A stretch of 64,000 nucleotides of DNA from Sinobacterium norvegicum (GTDB taxonomy: Bacteria; Pseudomonadota; Gammaproteobacteria; Pseudomonadales; Sinobacteriaceae): contig NZ_CAKLPX010000001.1 in NCBI RefSeq assembly GCF_923077115.1, positions 496,001 through 560,000 of the forward strand, given 5' to 3'. The position numbers and the translations under genes are program-made. Shown here one piece after another: positions 38,273 to 49,059 of this stretch (position 1 is its first letter; every line of letters starts with the position of its first letter). The notes below the pieces were generated by a model that saw only the letters and a program-made list of their open reading frames with translations, was not told the DNA's origin and made no database searches.

Positions 38273-39739
38273 TTATAGCGCCCGATCAAATATCGCCACG
38301 CCCTGCTGGCTTTGTATGACCTCTTGCAGCCGTAAATTTTCATCCGTCTCACCAAGGGCAACCGATAGATTGATGTATTCTAAGGCTGGCTCTGGTTGAT
38401 TAGAGCCGGAATAGCACCAGGCAATTCGTTCTGCCCAGCCTGCCGTCACGCCGTATTCGAGTGCTGCCTTCATATGTTCAATGCCCATCTGACATTGTTT
38501 GTCGCGTTTAGCATACCAGGCCTTGTCTGCATGAGAGCGCCCCAGCAACAAATACAGCTTTGGGTTGAATGCCAGGTATTGCTGCTGCTCTTCAGCGAAG
38601 CCATCCATTTTGCTATATGAGCCACCCCAGCGTGGTTCTAATTTGTTAATATAGGTGCTTCGTACGTAATAGCTGCCCGGATTCTGCTCGATGGCTGCGT
38701 CAACAACCTCCCGTCGATCAACCCGAACACCCCTGGCAGTACTGATCGCTATTAATAATGGATACACCGGCATCATATCGGGCCGCTCTTGCAATACATG
38801 ATTAAAATCATTAATCGCCAGCCGGCTATATTTTGTCTGATCTTTAAATTGCTGTTCGGTAACACATCTAGCCAAACAACTCCCTCTGGCCTCCATGGCC
38901 TTATCAGCAAACCACGCCCCTCTGGCGGTATAGGCATAAATTGAATCAGTTTTAGCCACCCAACCATTAACCATCTCGAAGGTAATACCGGCCTCAACCA
39001 AATTTAAAAATGAAAAATAATAGGCGGTTTCCCACTGAATATCTTTGCGGTAATCCATTTCAAGCGCAGACAATTCTGTCTCAAGAGCGTCATAATCTGC
39101 CACCAGCAAATAAGCAGACATATTAATTTTTTGATTGCTGAGCTGGTTGCTTTGGTAAACCGCTTTGCCTGCCGCCTGCGCCTTTGAAGATTGGCCGATG
39201 AGACTAAAGTCTGGCGGGTTAAACAGAGACAGTTTGCCCGCATAAACAACCACCAACACCACGACCGCAGCTATTATTTTACCCCATGGCAGCGGCGGAT
39301 GATCAACAGCCTTAACAGCCTGACCTATCTGCTGCTCATTCTGCGGCACCTGCTCTTGCTGTACCGCTTGGGCGGCATTGAATTTAGCAAAGAAAATACC
39401 ACAGTGCCGACATTCTACAGCCTTCTTAGCAACCTGTTTTTGGCACTTTGGACAGCTGCGACGCACTGACACCTCAGAGCTATCGTTAGAAGACTCTACC
39501 GCCAGTGCACTGACAGATGTCGACTGGGGTGGTCGATGCTTGTTGATCACCACCTGCAAACCGGTGGCCGAGAGCTTTCGCTGATAGGCAAAAGCCGTTT
39601 TATGGGGTAAATCTTTCTTAATTAACTGCTGTTTTCCAGCGAGTAATCGCTGGGCATTGGTCGCCGACATATTCAAATCAGCCAAGGCTTTTAACACCGA
39701 TTCTCGACTAGCGCCCTCAGTCGGTCGACCTAGACTCAA
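38273..39739 (-). CDS. Zinc-ribbon membrane protein with DUF4034-like C-terminal domain
   Basis: The product (488 residues from a TTG at 39739) has four parts. Residues 1-70 resemble the ribosomal L7/L12 C-terminal fold (AGKQQLIKKDLPHKTAFAYQRKLSATGLQVVI). Then comes a zinc ribbon with CPKC and CRHC (about residues 95-112), one membrane segment near 155-170, and a large TPR-like extracytoplasmic part with the PRWGGSYSKM segment seen in DUF4034 proteins. Upstream of the TTG the frame continues as IETTWDVL, and a strong GGAGAG lies five bases before an ATC codon at 39760, so the true start may be non-standard and seven codons longer. Function unknown. Confidence 0.7.
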   Translation of the reverse strand: MSLGRPTEGASRESVLKALADLNMSATNAQRLLAGKQQLIKKDLPHKTAFAYQRKLSATGLQVVINKHRPPQSTSVSALAVESSNDSSEVSVRRSCPKCQKQVAKKAVECRHCGIFFAKFNAAQAVQQEQVPQNEQQIGQAVKAVDHPPLPWGKIIAAVVVLVVVYAGKLSLFNPPDFSLIGQSSKAQAAGKAVYQSNQLSNQKINMSAYLLVADYDALETELSALEMDYRKDIQWETAYYFSFLNLVEAGITFEMVNGWVAKTDSIYAYTARGAWFADKAMEARGSCLARCVTEQQFKDQTKYSRLAINDFNHVLQERPDMMPVYPLLIAISTARGVRVDRREVVDAAIEQNPGSYYVRSTYINKLEPRWGGSYSKMDGFAEEQQQYLAFNPKLYLLLGRSHADKAWYAKRDKQCQMGIEHMKAALEYGVTAGWAERIAWCYSGSNQPEPALEYINLSVALGETDENLRLQEVIQSQQGVAIFDRAL

Positions 39740-39869
39740 TACATCCCATGTAGTCTCGATGATTACTCTCCGCTAACAATGCATTCTATTTATTATTCGG
39801 CGAATCTAGACAGCAACGCCAAAAGTCAAAATAGTCTATCAAATCAGTCGGTAAGTTACGAAATAGATT

Positions 39870-40325
39870 TTAATAAATACCAAAAGCCAAGCCCACTGCC
39901 AGCTGTTGTCCCAGCTCATAACACCGTTGCAATGCCTTGTTGTCTGGAATACCTTTGACCACTATTTCCGTGGCCACCTTTTTCAGCGGATAGCCCTTAC
40001 AAATTCTGTCAACATCACGCACCGCACCACTACCATCATTACCCGCACTGACCAGCAAGGCATAACTGAGGTTCATCTGCTGCTCAATACAGGCATAATA
40101 GGTTCGATCGAAAAAATCTTTTAACCCCCCTGACATGGTACCGAAGTTCTCGGGGGTGGCGAAAACAACCGCATCACTACTTCTCAGCAATGCAGCATCA
40201 GCTTCAAAGGCGCGACAGAGAACCGTTTCAATCTCACTTTCCGTCAAGGCACCACGATAAGCCGCCTGGGCGAGACTTGCAGTGGAGCCGCTCTGGCTGT
40301 GATAGATAATCAACAGTCTTTTCAC
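39870..40325 (-). CDS. Flavodoxin-like / NAD(P)H-dependent FMN reductase family protein
   Basis: The 151-residue product begins KRLLIIYHSQSGSTASLAQAA, the FMN phosphate-binding loop of flavodoxin-like proteins, and has FATPENFGTMSGGLKDFFDRTYY, the second flavin-contacting segment of the NADPH-dependent reductase group. It should bind FMN; the redox partner is unknown. The frame reaches a GTG at 40337, but the GTG at 40325 has GGGGA five bases upstream and starts at the conserved strand. It lies 24 bases after the SLT-like lipoprotein gene on the same strand. Confidence 0.82.
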   Translation of the reverse strand: MKRLLIIYHSQSGSTASLAQAAYRGALTESEIETVLCRAFEADAALLRSSDAVVFATPENFGTMSGGLKDFFDRTYYACIEQQMNLSYALLVSAGNDGSGAVRDVDRICKGYPLKKVATEIVVKGIPDNKALQRCYELGQQLAVGLAFGIY

Positions 40326-40349
40326 ACTCTTCCCCACTAAAAAATTAGG

Positions 40350-40961
40350 TTAAAAAAACCACAGAAATTTACTGTCTCTGATCAGTTTAGCCTCACAAAC
40401 TTCGAGCTGTTTGCGGTAACGCCAGGCGTTATCGGCAACACCCTGTGAAACATTAATTAACCACTGTTTGTTTTTATAAGTGCCGCGGTTATAGCCACCG
40501 GGGCCATCGTGATAGGCCAGGTACAACGCCTTATTGTCCCAGGGCTTAATATTAGTTTGCTTGACCGTATTGCTGTTATACCAGGCTATAAAATCAGCAG
40601 CATCACCAAAGTTTTTACGACTGGCTCCACTGTTACCCGTTTTGCTCTTATAGTCATCCCAGGTGCCATTGAGCGCCTGGGAATAACCTAAAGCGTTAGA
40701 AGGCCTAGAGCCAGGAAAAATCCATAGAAAAGTTCCCCGCTGAGGCCGTGCATCATGAACGAAACGAGACTCTTGATGCATAAAAGCCATGATGGTTGGA
40801 ATCGATCCACCCCATTTCTTGGAGGCCTTGCTGGCATCTTTATACCAGCCACTCTTCTCCTCGAAGATATCGCAGACATTATCCGTATTGCTCGGCGGCG
40901 TGGTCGCACAACCTGACAACAATAAAGTGATGGCGATAGTCTTTAGATAAGGTATGTTCAT
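40350..40961 (-). CDS. Lipoprotein with lytic transglycosylase (SLT)-like domain
   Basis: The 203-residue protein has a lipoprotein signal with lipobox LSGC and Cys18. The domain shows SLT features: HQESRF with the presumed catalytic Glu64, ALGYSQAL, and YLAYHDGPGGY. Lytic transglycosylases cleave peptidoglycan to anhydromuropeptides. The sequence is a compact single-domain form. The gene lies 11 bases after the ligA stop and is probably co-transcribed with it. Confidence 0.85.
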   Translation of the reverse strand: MNIPYLKTIAITLLLSGCATTPPSNTDNVCDIFEEKSGWYKDASKASKKWGGSIPTIMAFMHQESRFVHDARPQRGTFLWIFPGSRPSNALGYSQALNGTWDDYKSKTGNSGASRKNFGDAADFIAWYNSNTVKQTNIKPWDNKALYLAYHDGPGGYNRGTYKNKQWLINVSQGVADNAWRYRKQLEVCEAKLIRDSKFLWFF

Positions 40962-40972
40962 CTGTTATCGGC

Positions 40973-43003
<2,031 letters not shown>

Positions 43004-43013
43004 TTACACCAAA

Positions 43014-43041
43014 AATAAGGGCGGATATATCCGCCCTTATT
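43014..43041 (-). terminator. Terminator between zipA and ligA
   Basis: A perfect 28-base palindrome (14-base arms) with no unpaired loop except the turn; on the minus strand it is followed by a run of T. It should end the zipA transcript 22 bases before the ligA start. Confidence 0.85.
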
Positions 43042-43072
43042 GTCACATTTATATAAATCGTTAGGAAGTCTA

Positions 43073-45064
43073 TCAGCTAGACTCAGCCAGATGCTTTCTT
43101 GAAAATTCTTTAATATCTTGACGGAAATAATCCAGCACCTGCTTATTAATATCGCTGCCGTCCTTATCTTTCATCACACCATCAAAATTATTCGCTACAT
43201 ATTCCGCTGTTTGAATCATTGCCTCAAGTGCAGCCAGTGGGTCGGCAGGACCCGGCAACCCCAAATAGAAACTTACCCCAGGGATGACCAACTTCCCCTC
43301 CTCCTCGGCCATAAAAATTCCCGATTGAACCTGGTTGGCCACGTTAAACTCTATCGCCCCTTTGCCATTGGCCTGCTCGTTACGCTGATAGACCTTGTGC
43401 CTGTTCAACTGAATGTCGCAGGCCTTGAAAAAACCATGCAGCTTATCCGCGTCAAAGCCAGCTGTGGCTTTAGCTCGAACGTTAATGATTTGTACATGTT
43501 GGTAGTCGGCTACACTTGGTTCCTCAAAGCCATCGCTGTCGTTGGAATCATCACTTGGCGGCTGAACAACCGCTGAGGGTTTACCAAATACGGGGATGTC
43601 TGCTAAGCGGTCTAGCAGTGTTTTATTAGCCGTTTTTGTGTTTGAAATCACCGTCGCTTCGCTTGTCACCTTCGGATCATTGGCCGGCGCAGCATCTTCA
43701 ACCTCGTCAGCGATAACTGTTTCACGGCCAGCCTCTACAGCCGGTGATAGCGTCGTCTCTTCGCCGGCCGTCGTTTCTTCCTTTGCAATAGCAGGTTTTG
43801 ATCTATCGGTAGAGCGCTCTGCCTCTATCGCTGGCGGCACTTCAACCGATTCAGTCACCTTGCGGACGGACTTCTTCGGTGTTTTACGCGGCACAAAACC
43901 GGTTTGCTCCGCCAGGTCAACAACCTCATCCTCATCCTTGGCAACAGAGTCAATCAGCATTGGCACACTGCCATCACCCAGGTCAAAGCTTTGCTGTTCA
44001 GGAACCTTGAAAGGATTGCTACGATACTTTTTCTGTTGGCTGGTCGCAGCAGCTTCTTGCTTACCGGGTTGACTGGATAACGACAAATTTTCATACAGTG
44101 TCTCGGCCGTCACTTGGGACTGCCCAACATCGAGCTCTGACTGTTGCTGATCAGACTCTTCGATTTTCGCTAATATGCTGTCAGTAGCCCGTTCGTCATC
44201 GTTCAAATCGCCCTGCGCAATCACTGTCTGCGGCTCGCTATTGTTGGAGGCATTGTTTTGATCAGACTCGACGATGACATCAGTGATTTCAATGTCATTG
44301 CCAACGGTGACATCTGACTCGTCTGCAATAACCCGTGAATCCGCAGCATCTTCGTCGACGTCGTTAGAGAGCTCTAGATCAATGTCTTTTAATGAGGGCA
44401 AGTCGTCAACGGTATCGTCAAGTTCAGGTTTTATTGGCTCTGTTTTTATTGGCTCAGCATGCACTTCAGAAACTTCTGGCACGGACAAATTATCACGAAC
44501 ATCTTGCTCAACCTGCGCTAGCATTTGATCAAAAATGGCATCAGAGCTGGTACCAAGGTCGGCACTAACATCATCAATTTTATCCGTCATGTCATCGCTA
44601 TCCACCACCTGTTGCAGTGTCTGTTCAGCAGAAGACAGCAGTTCTGGTACAAGGTCAGGTGATTGTTCTTTTGACGGGGTCGGGTCGCTGCTCACCGTCG
44701 ATGGTTGACTGGGATTTATCGGCGCCGCAATACTCGACACGCTCTCGACCGCCGCATTGTCTTCAACCGGCGGGTTGAAGACAAAATCTGCAGCCAGGTC
44801 ATCCTCGATAGTGGAAGCCAAAGCTTTTTTGCGCTTGTTATCTAAACTTAGGCTATCAGCAGCGGTGTCTTTACTGTCAGAAACTACACGCGCCCCGCCA
44901 TTGGGTAGCTCGCTGAGATAATCGTCTATGGGGTCTTTACTGGCGACCTTCATACGCATGTTGGAACGCCGATCTTGAATCACTCGGCGAACACCATCGG
45001 CCAGAACCAACAAAATTAGCAAGGCGCCGATCAGCAGCATCCATTCGCGCATTCCTAGTTCCAT
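43073..45064 (-). CDS. zipA: Cell division protein ZipA with very long acidic linker
   Basis: The product has an N-terminal membrane anchor (residues 5-24, REWMLLIGALLILLVLADG), a short basic segment, about 480 residues of low-complexity linker rich in Asp, Glu, Ser, Thr and Val, and a C-terminal FtsZ-binding domain (about residues 515-650: VQIINVRAKATAGFDADKL, GVSFYLGLPGPADPL). At 663 residues it is about twice the usual ZipA length. The ATG at 45064 is preferred because GGAG lies eight bases upstream; ATGs at 45070 and in between are too close. ZipA tethers FtsZ to the membrane at the divisome. Gene order smc-zipA-ligA supports the name. Confidence 0.93.
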   Translation of the reverse strand: MELGMREWMLLIGALLILLVLADGVRRVIQDRRSNMRMKVASKDPIDDYLSELPNGGARVVSDSKDTAADSLSLDNKRKKALASTIEDDLAADFVFNPPVEDNAAVESVSSIAAPINPSQPSTVSSDPTPSKEQSPDLVPELLSSAEQTLQQVVDSDDMTDKIDDVSADLGTSSDAIFDQMLAQVEQDVRDNLSVPEVSEVHAEPIKTEPIKPELDDTVDDLPSLKDIDLELSNDVDEDAADSRVIADESDVTVGNDIEITDVIVESDQNNASNNSEPQTVIAQGDLNDDERATDSILAKIEESDQQQSELDVGQSQVTAETLYENLSLSSQPGKQEAAATSQQKKYRSNPFKVPEQQSFDLGDGSVPMLIDSVAKDEDEVVDLAEQTGFVPRKTPKKSVRKVTESVEVPPAIEAERSTDRSKPAIAKEETTAGEETTLSPAVEAGRETVIADEVEDAAPANDPKVTSEATVISNTKTANKTLLDRLADIPVFGKPSAVVQPPSDDSNDSDGFEEPSVADYQHVQIINVRAKATAGFDADKLHGFFKACDIQLNRHKVYQRNEQANGKGAIEFNVANQVQSGIFMAEEEGKLVIPGVSFYLGLPGPADPLAALEAMIQTAEYVANNFDGVMKDKDGSDINKQVLDYFRQDIKEFSRKHLAESS

Positions 45065-45281
45065 AACCATGACTCCAAAACTGTCATATTTCCTCGACTT
45101 ATCCTATCTCAAATCTATCACTTAGACTGTAACGCGAACACATACAGCCAAGCAATGTTATCGTTTTATTGTACCGATCCGTCGCGTATTTTCTATCGAC
45201 CAAATCTTACGATAACTCCCTATTATTTATAACGCATGGCATTTTAATACAAGTTCATCAAACTGCAATACCACGGGCCTA

Positions 45282-48200
45282 TTATAGTGCAGCCAGCTCA
45301 GCAGCCTCTTCAATATCCACCGTTACCAGACGAGAAACACCGGCTTCCTGCATAGTAACACCCATTAATTGATCAGCCTTTTCCATAGCGATCTTGTTAT
45401 GCGTGATATAAATAAACTGTACAGTCTGTGACATTTCTTTCACGATGTTAGCGTAGCGCCCAACGTTGGCATCATCAAGTGGCGCATCAACCTCGTCCAA
45501 CATACAGAATGGCGCTGGGTTTAGCTGGAAGATAGAAAAGACCAATGCCAGTGCTGTCAGCGCTTTTTCACCACCACTTAATAAATGAATCGTTGAGTTA
45601 CGCTTACCCGGTGGTCGCGCCATAATAGTGATACCAGTACTTAATAAATCATCACCGGTTAGCTCCAGGTAAGCACTGCCGCCACCAAAGACCTTTGGGA
45701 ACAAGTTCTGCAGGCCATTATTGACTCTATCGAAGGTCTCCTTGAACTTGCTACGGGTTTCTTTATCGATGCGACGAATGGCCGACTCCAATGATTCCAA
45801 GGCCTCCATTAGATCATTGTGCTGATCATCAAGGTACACCTTGCGCTCAGACTGTGTCTTATACTCTTCGATTGCCGCCAGATTGATCGCGCCAAGGCGC
45901 TGTATTCTGGTTGCTATACGCTGCAAGTCTTCCTGCCAACGCCCCTCTTCGGCATTTTCTGGCAGCCCCTCAAGTACCTCTGCCAAGACAAAGTCGGCCT
46001 CGACAAGCCGGTCTTCCAATGCTTTTCGGCGTACCTCAAAGCTCTGACCTTCGAGCCGATGTTTTTCTAATTCACTGCGCAACTGCTGAGCTTTTTCCTC
46101 GCAATCACCGCGCTTCTTCTCATTGCGCCGCATGTCACTGTCGACGCCATCGAGACTCTCACGTGCCTTGCTTAACTTTTCCTCAACTAATAGTCGCTGC
46201 TCAAGCGCTGTCTCCAGCTCTAACTGCACCTCATCTGCAGGCATTCTTGACTCTGCCAACGACTCGGCAATCTCCGCATGGTTTGTCTCGTATTGACTGC
46301 GCTGCCCCATCAGACGCTGTAGCCCCTGGGCAATACCCGAGATCTTGGTCTTTAGTGACTGACCACGCATCTCGAGCTGGTGAGCACCGTCTTTATTTTG
46401 TCTGGCCTGATGACGCATTCGCTCGAGAGATTCACGGCTGCTGTCGCGCTGCGCAATCAACTGCTCACGACGCTCCGCATCATTTTCCATCGCATCCAGC
46501 GCAGTCTGCAGCTCAAGGCGAGCCTCACCAAGACTTTCTTGTTCGACGTGTTGTAACTCTTGCTGCTCAGCAATCTCTGCGGCGATATTATCTCGACGAA
46601 CCACAACCTGCTCAAGTCTGGCCTGCAAGCCACTGTATTTTGCCGATAACTGTGATTGCTGCTGCGACTGTTGTTTTAATTGTTGCTGTAGTAGTTCTCG
46701 CTGTTGCTCGGCCTTTTTCAGCGATGCTTGCTGCTCGCCCTGTTGCTCGCCCAACTGTTCAATCTGCTGTTCTAAATAGCTCAGTCGCTCGGTCAACTGC
46801 TCCAACTCTTTTGCCCGTGCAATGACACCGGACTGCTTGTCGTCGTCTTTGCTAACCCGCAGCCACTGAGCCCCGAGCCATATACCCTGTTTAGTCACCA
46901 CCGACTCGCCAGCTGCCAATTGTGGCTGTAGCTGCTGAGCCTGAATGACATCGTCAACCACATAGACACCGCTCATCAGATTGGCAACATCAAAGCCAGA
47001 GGTCTTGTCAGCCAACAAGGATGCCGACAGGCGAGGCAATGTTGACTGTGGCTGCGGGTTATCGACGACAAAACCAATACTGCCTTTACTCAACTGATCC
47101 AGAGCCTGCGAAACACTGCCGATACTGTCGACGCATACTGCCTGTAAATAATTACCCAGTACTGTTTCAACCGCCAACTCAAACCCCGGCTCGGTGGTCA
47201 ACGACTCACCCAACCTGGCCGCCTTATCCAAAGCCTGGTCTGCCAGCCACTCGCTGACAACACCGCCAGATTGTCCCAGCGCTGCCTGCTGAAGCGTTTC
47301 GAGGGAGCTAAAACGCCCTTTTTTAGCCTGGTATTCTTCCCGATACCTGTTGAGCTCTTCAACAAGCTGTTGAGATTGCTCACGCTTCTTGTCCATACCC
47401 TGTCGCAGTGAATCTACCAACTGCTGATCGGACTCAGCCTGCAATTCAATCTCGGCCAGTTCTTCTTGCAATAATTCAATCTCTTCACTTTCACCATCGC
47501 TGACCAGGCCTTTTTGCTCCTCACTGAGTTTCTCAACGCGAAGATCAATGCGGCGTAATACCTGCTCGATGTGCTGTATTCTCGATTGCTGAACCTCTGC
47601 CTGCTGACGCGGCTGCTGAGCCTGCTGATTGAAACTATCCCAGGCCTGCTGCCACTGCTGCATCAACTCTTCAGCATGTAATAATTGTTCCGCCGCCTCT
47701 TCTTCTCCGGCACTGAGCATCTCCAGCTCAGGCTCAATCTCAAGTAACTCCTGATTGAGTTGCTCAAGCTCATCCTCGTCCAGCTTTAACTGTTCGACAA
47801 CCTCTTCAATAGAGGCGCTGACGCGATGCAGGTCACTTGCCAACTGGGCCTCACGTTGTTTCTGGTGCTGAATATTTTGTTCGCTGCGCGCAATCTCGGC
47901 ACCCAGTGTGTAGAACTGTCCCTGGACCTCATTAAATTGGTCTGTTAACTCTGTATGCTGTGTGCGCTGGGCATCTATCATTGATTCGGCAGCTAGACGC
48001 TCAGTAATCACATCTTCCAATGAGTGTTCCAGCTGTTTGACCACGTCTTCTTGACTGCCGGCAAGTCCATCCAACTGCTGCCACTGAATGGCCTGTAATT
48101 GCGCCTTGAGTAAACGTTCCTGTGACCTGAACTCTGTGTATTGCTCTGCCGCTCTGGCCTGACGTTTGAGGTGAGACAACTGACGCTCAAGTTCTTCGCG

Positions 48201-48791
48201 TATATCGGTTAATCGTTCGAGGTTTTCATGGGTACGGCGCATGCGGTTTTCGGTGTCTCGCCGACGTTCTTTGTACTTCGATATACCCGCCGCTTCTTCG
48301 ATAAAGACGCGGAGTTCTTCCGGCTTTGACTCGATCAGTTTACTGATCATGCCCTGTTCGATAATGGCATAAGAGCGCGGCCCTAAGCCGGTGCCGAGAA
48401 AAATATCAGTAATATCACGACGACGGCATTTAACACCATTGAGGTAGTAACTGTTTTGAGCCTCTCGCGTAACTTTTCGCTTAATCGATATTTCACTGAA
48501 GCGGGCATATTCTCCCGTCAGGGTACCGTCGCTATTATCAAAAACAAGCTCTATCGTCGCCTGTCCGACAGGCTTTCGTGCGTTAGAACCGTTAAAGATA
48601 ACATCGGTCATATTCTCGCCACGTAAATTCTTGGCTGAACTCTCCCCCATTACCCAACGTACCGCATCGATGGTATTCGATTTACCACAACCGTTAGGAC
48701 CAATAATGGCTGACATATTACTGCTAAAGCTAACAGTAGTCGGATCTACAAATGATTTAAAACCAGCGAGTTTTATAGACTTTAGGCGCAT
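45282..48791 (-). CDS. smc: Chromosome segregation protein SMC
   Basis: The 1169-residue protein starts with MRLKSIKLAGFKSFVDPT and Walker A GPNGCGKS (31-38), continues with two long Gln/Glu-rich coiled coils flanking a hinge (about residues 500-650), and ends with the signature LSGGEKALTALAL and Walker B MLDEVDAPLDD. It is an SMC condensin, not MukB. The frame is open to a TTG at 48827, but the ATG at 48791 matches the family start; no strong ribosome site was seen. scpA and scpB are not in the window. Confidence 0.97.
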   Translation of the reverse strand: MRLKSIKLAGFKSFVDPTTVSFSSNMSAIIGPNGCGKSNTIDAVRWVMGESSAKNLRGENMTDVIFNGSNARKPVGQATIELVFDNSDGTLTGEYARFSEISIKRKVTREAQNSYYLNGVKCRRRDITDIFLGTGLGPRSYAIIEQGMISKLIESKPEELRVFIEEAAGISKYKERRRDTENRMRRTHENLERLTDIREELERQLSHLKRQARAAEQYTEFRSQERLLKAQLQAIQWQQLDGLAGSQEDVVKQLEHSLEDVITERLAAESMIDAQRTQHTELTDQFNEVQGQFYTLGAEIARSEQNIQHQKQREAQLASDLHRVSASIEEVVEQLKLDEDELEQLNQELLEIEPELEMLSAGEEEAAEQLLHAEELMQQWQQAWDSFNQQAQQPRQQAEVQQSRIQHIEQVLRRIDLRVEKLSEEQKGLVSDGESEEIELLQEELAEIELQAESDQQLVDSLRQGMDKKREQSQQLVEELNRYREEYQAKKGRFSSLETLQQAALGQSGGVVSEWLADQALDKAARLGESLTTEPGFELAVETVLGNYLQAVCVDSIGSVSQALDQLSKGSIGFVVDNPQPQSTLPRLSASLLADKTSGFDVANLMSGVYVVDDVIQAQQLQPQLAAGESVVTKQGIWLGAQWLRVSKDDDKQSGVIARAKELEQLTERLSYLEQQIEQLGEQQGEQQASLKKAEQQRELLQQQLKQQSQQQSQLSAKYSGLQARLEQVVVRRDNIAAEIAEQQELQHVEQESLGEARLELQTALDAMENDAERREQLIAQRDSSRESLERMRHQARQNKDGAHQLEMRGQSLKTKISGIAQGLQRLMGQRSQYETNHAEIAESLAESRMPADEVQLELETALEQRLLVEEKLSKARESLDGVDSDMRRNEKKRGDCEEKAQQLRSELEKHRLEGQSFEVRRKALEDRLVEADFVLAEVLEGLPENAEEGRWQEDLQRIATRIQRLGAINLAAIEEYKTQSERKVYLDDQHNDLMEALESLESAIRRIDKETRSKFKETFDRVNNGLQNLFPKVFGGGSAYLELTGDDLLSTGITIMARPPGKRNSTIHLLSGGEKALTALALVFSIFQLNPAPFCMLDEVDAPLDDANVGRYANIVKEMSQTVQFIYITHNKIAMEKADQLMGVTMQEAGVSRLVTVDIEEAAELAAL

Positions 48792-49059
48792 ATAGAATAA
48801 ATTCAAATATTCCCGTCGCACAGGCAACAGGAGGTCAATTAAAGAGTCATGGAGTGGCTGTAACAGCCGTTATATCGGCAGCCAATTATTATTTGAGTTA
48901 TTGGCAAATCCCTAACAAACAGTACAACATTGGTAAACTAACCACTGCTAACTAGTGTATAGCTTTTCGACCCCAACAACTACGCTCAATCCACAAAGCT
49001 TGAACAAATAAATAGCCCAGCAATACCTTTGCGATATCGCGAGCTAAAAAGTCCGGTCG
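48792..49059. other. Intergenic region between ccmI and smc
   Basis: No gene was recognised in these 268 bases. They contain small inverted repeats (GGCTG-TAA-CAGCC at 48856-48868) and must hold the smc promoter. No typical terminator for the ccm operon was seen. Confidence 0.35.

Noticed and set aside
43596-44072. Open frames on the plus strand opposite zipA
   Set aside because: Shadow of the acidic ZipA linker; Ser/Thr/Val low-complexity product.
45911-46825. 304-codon plus-strand open frame opposite smc
   Set aside because: It is antisense to the SMC coiled coil, whose Gln/Glu-rich codons leave the opposite strand open; the product is Pro/Arg/His/Ser-rich with no family character.
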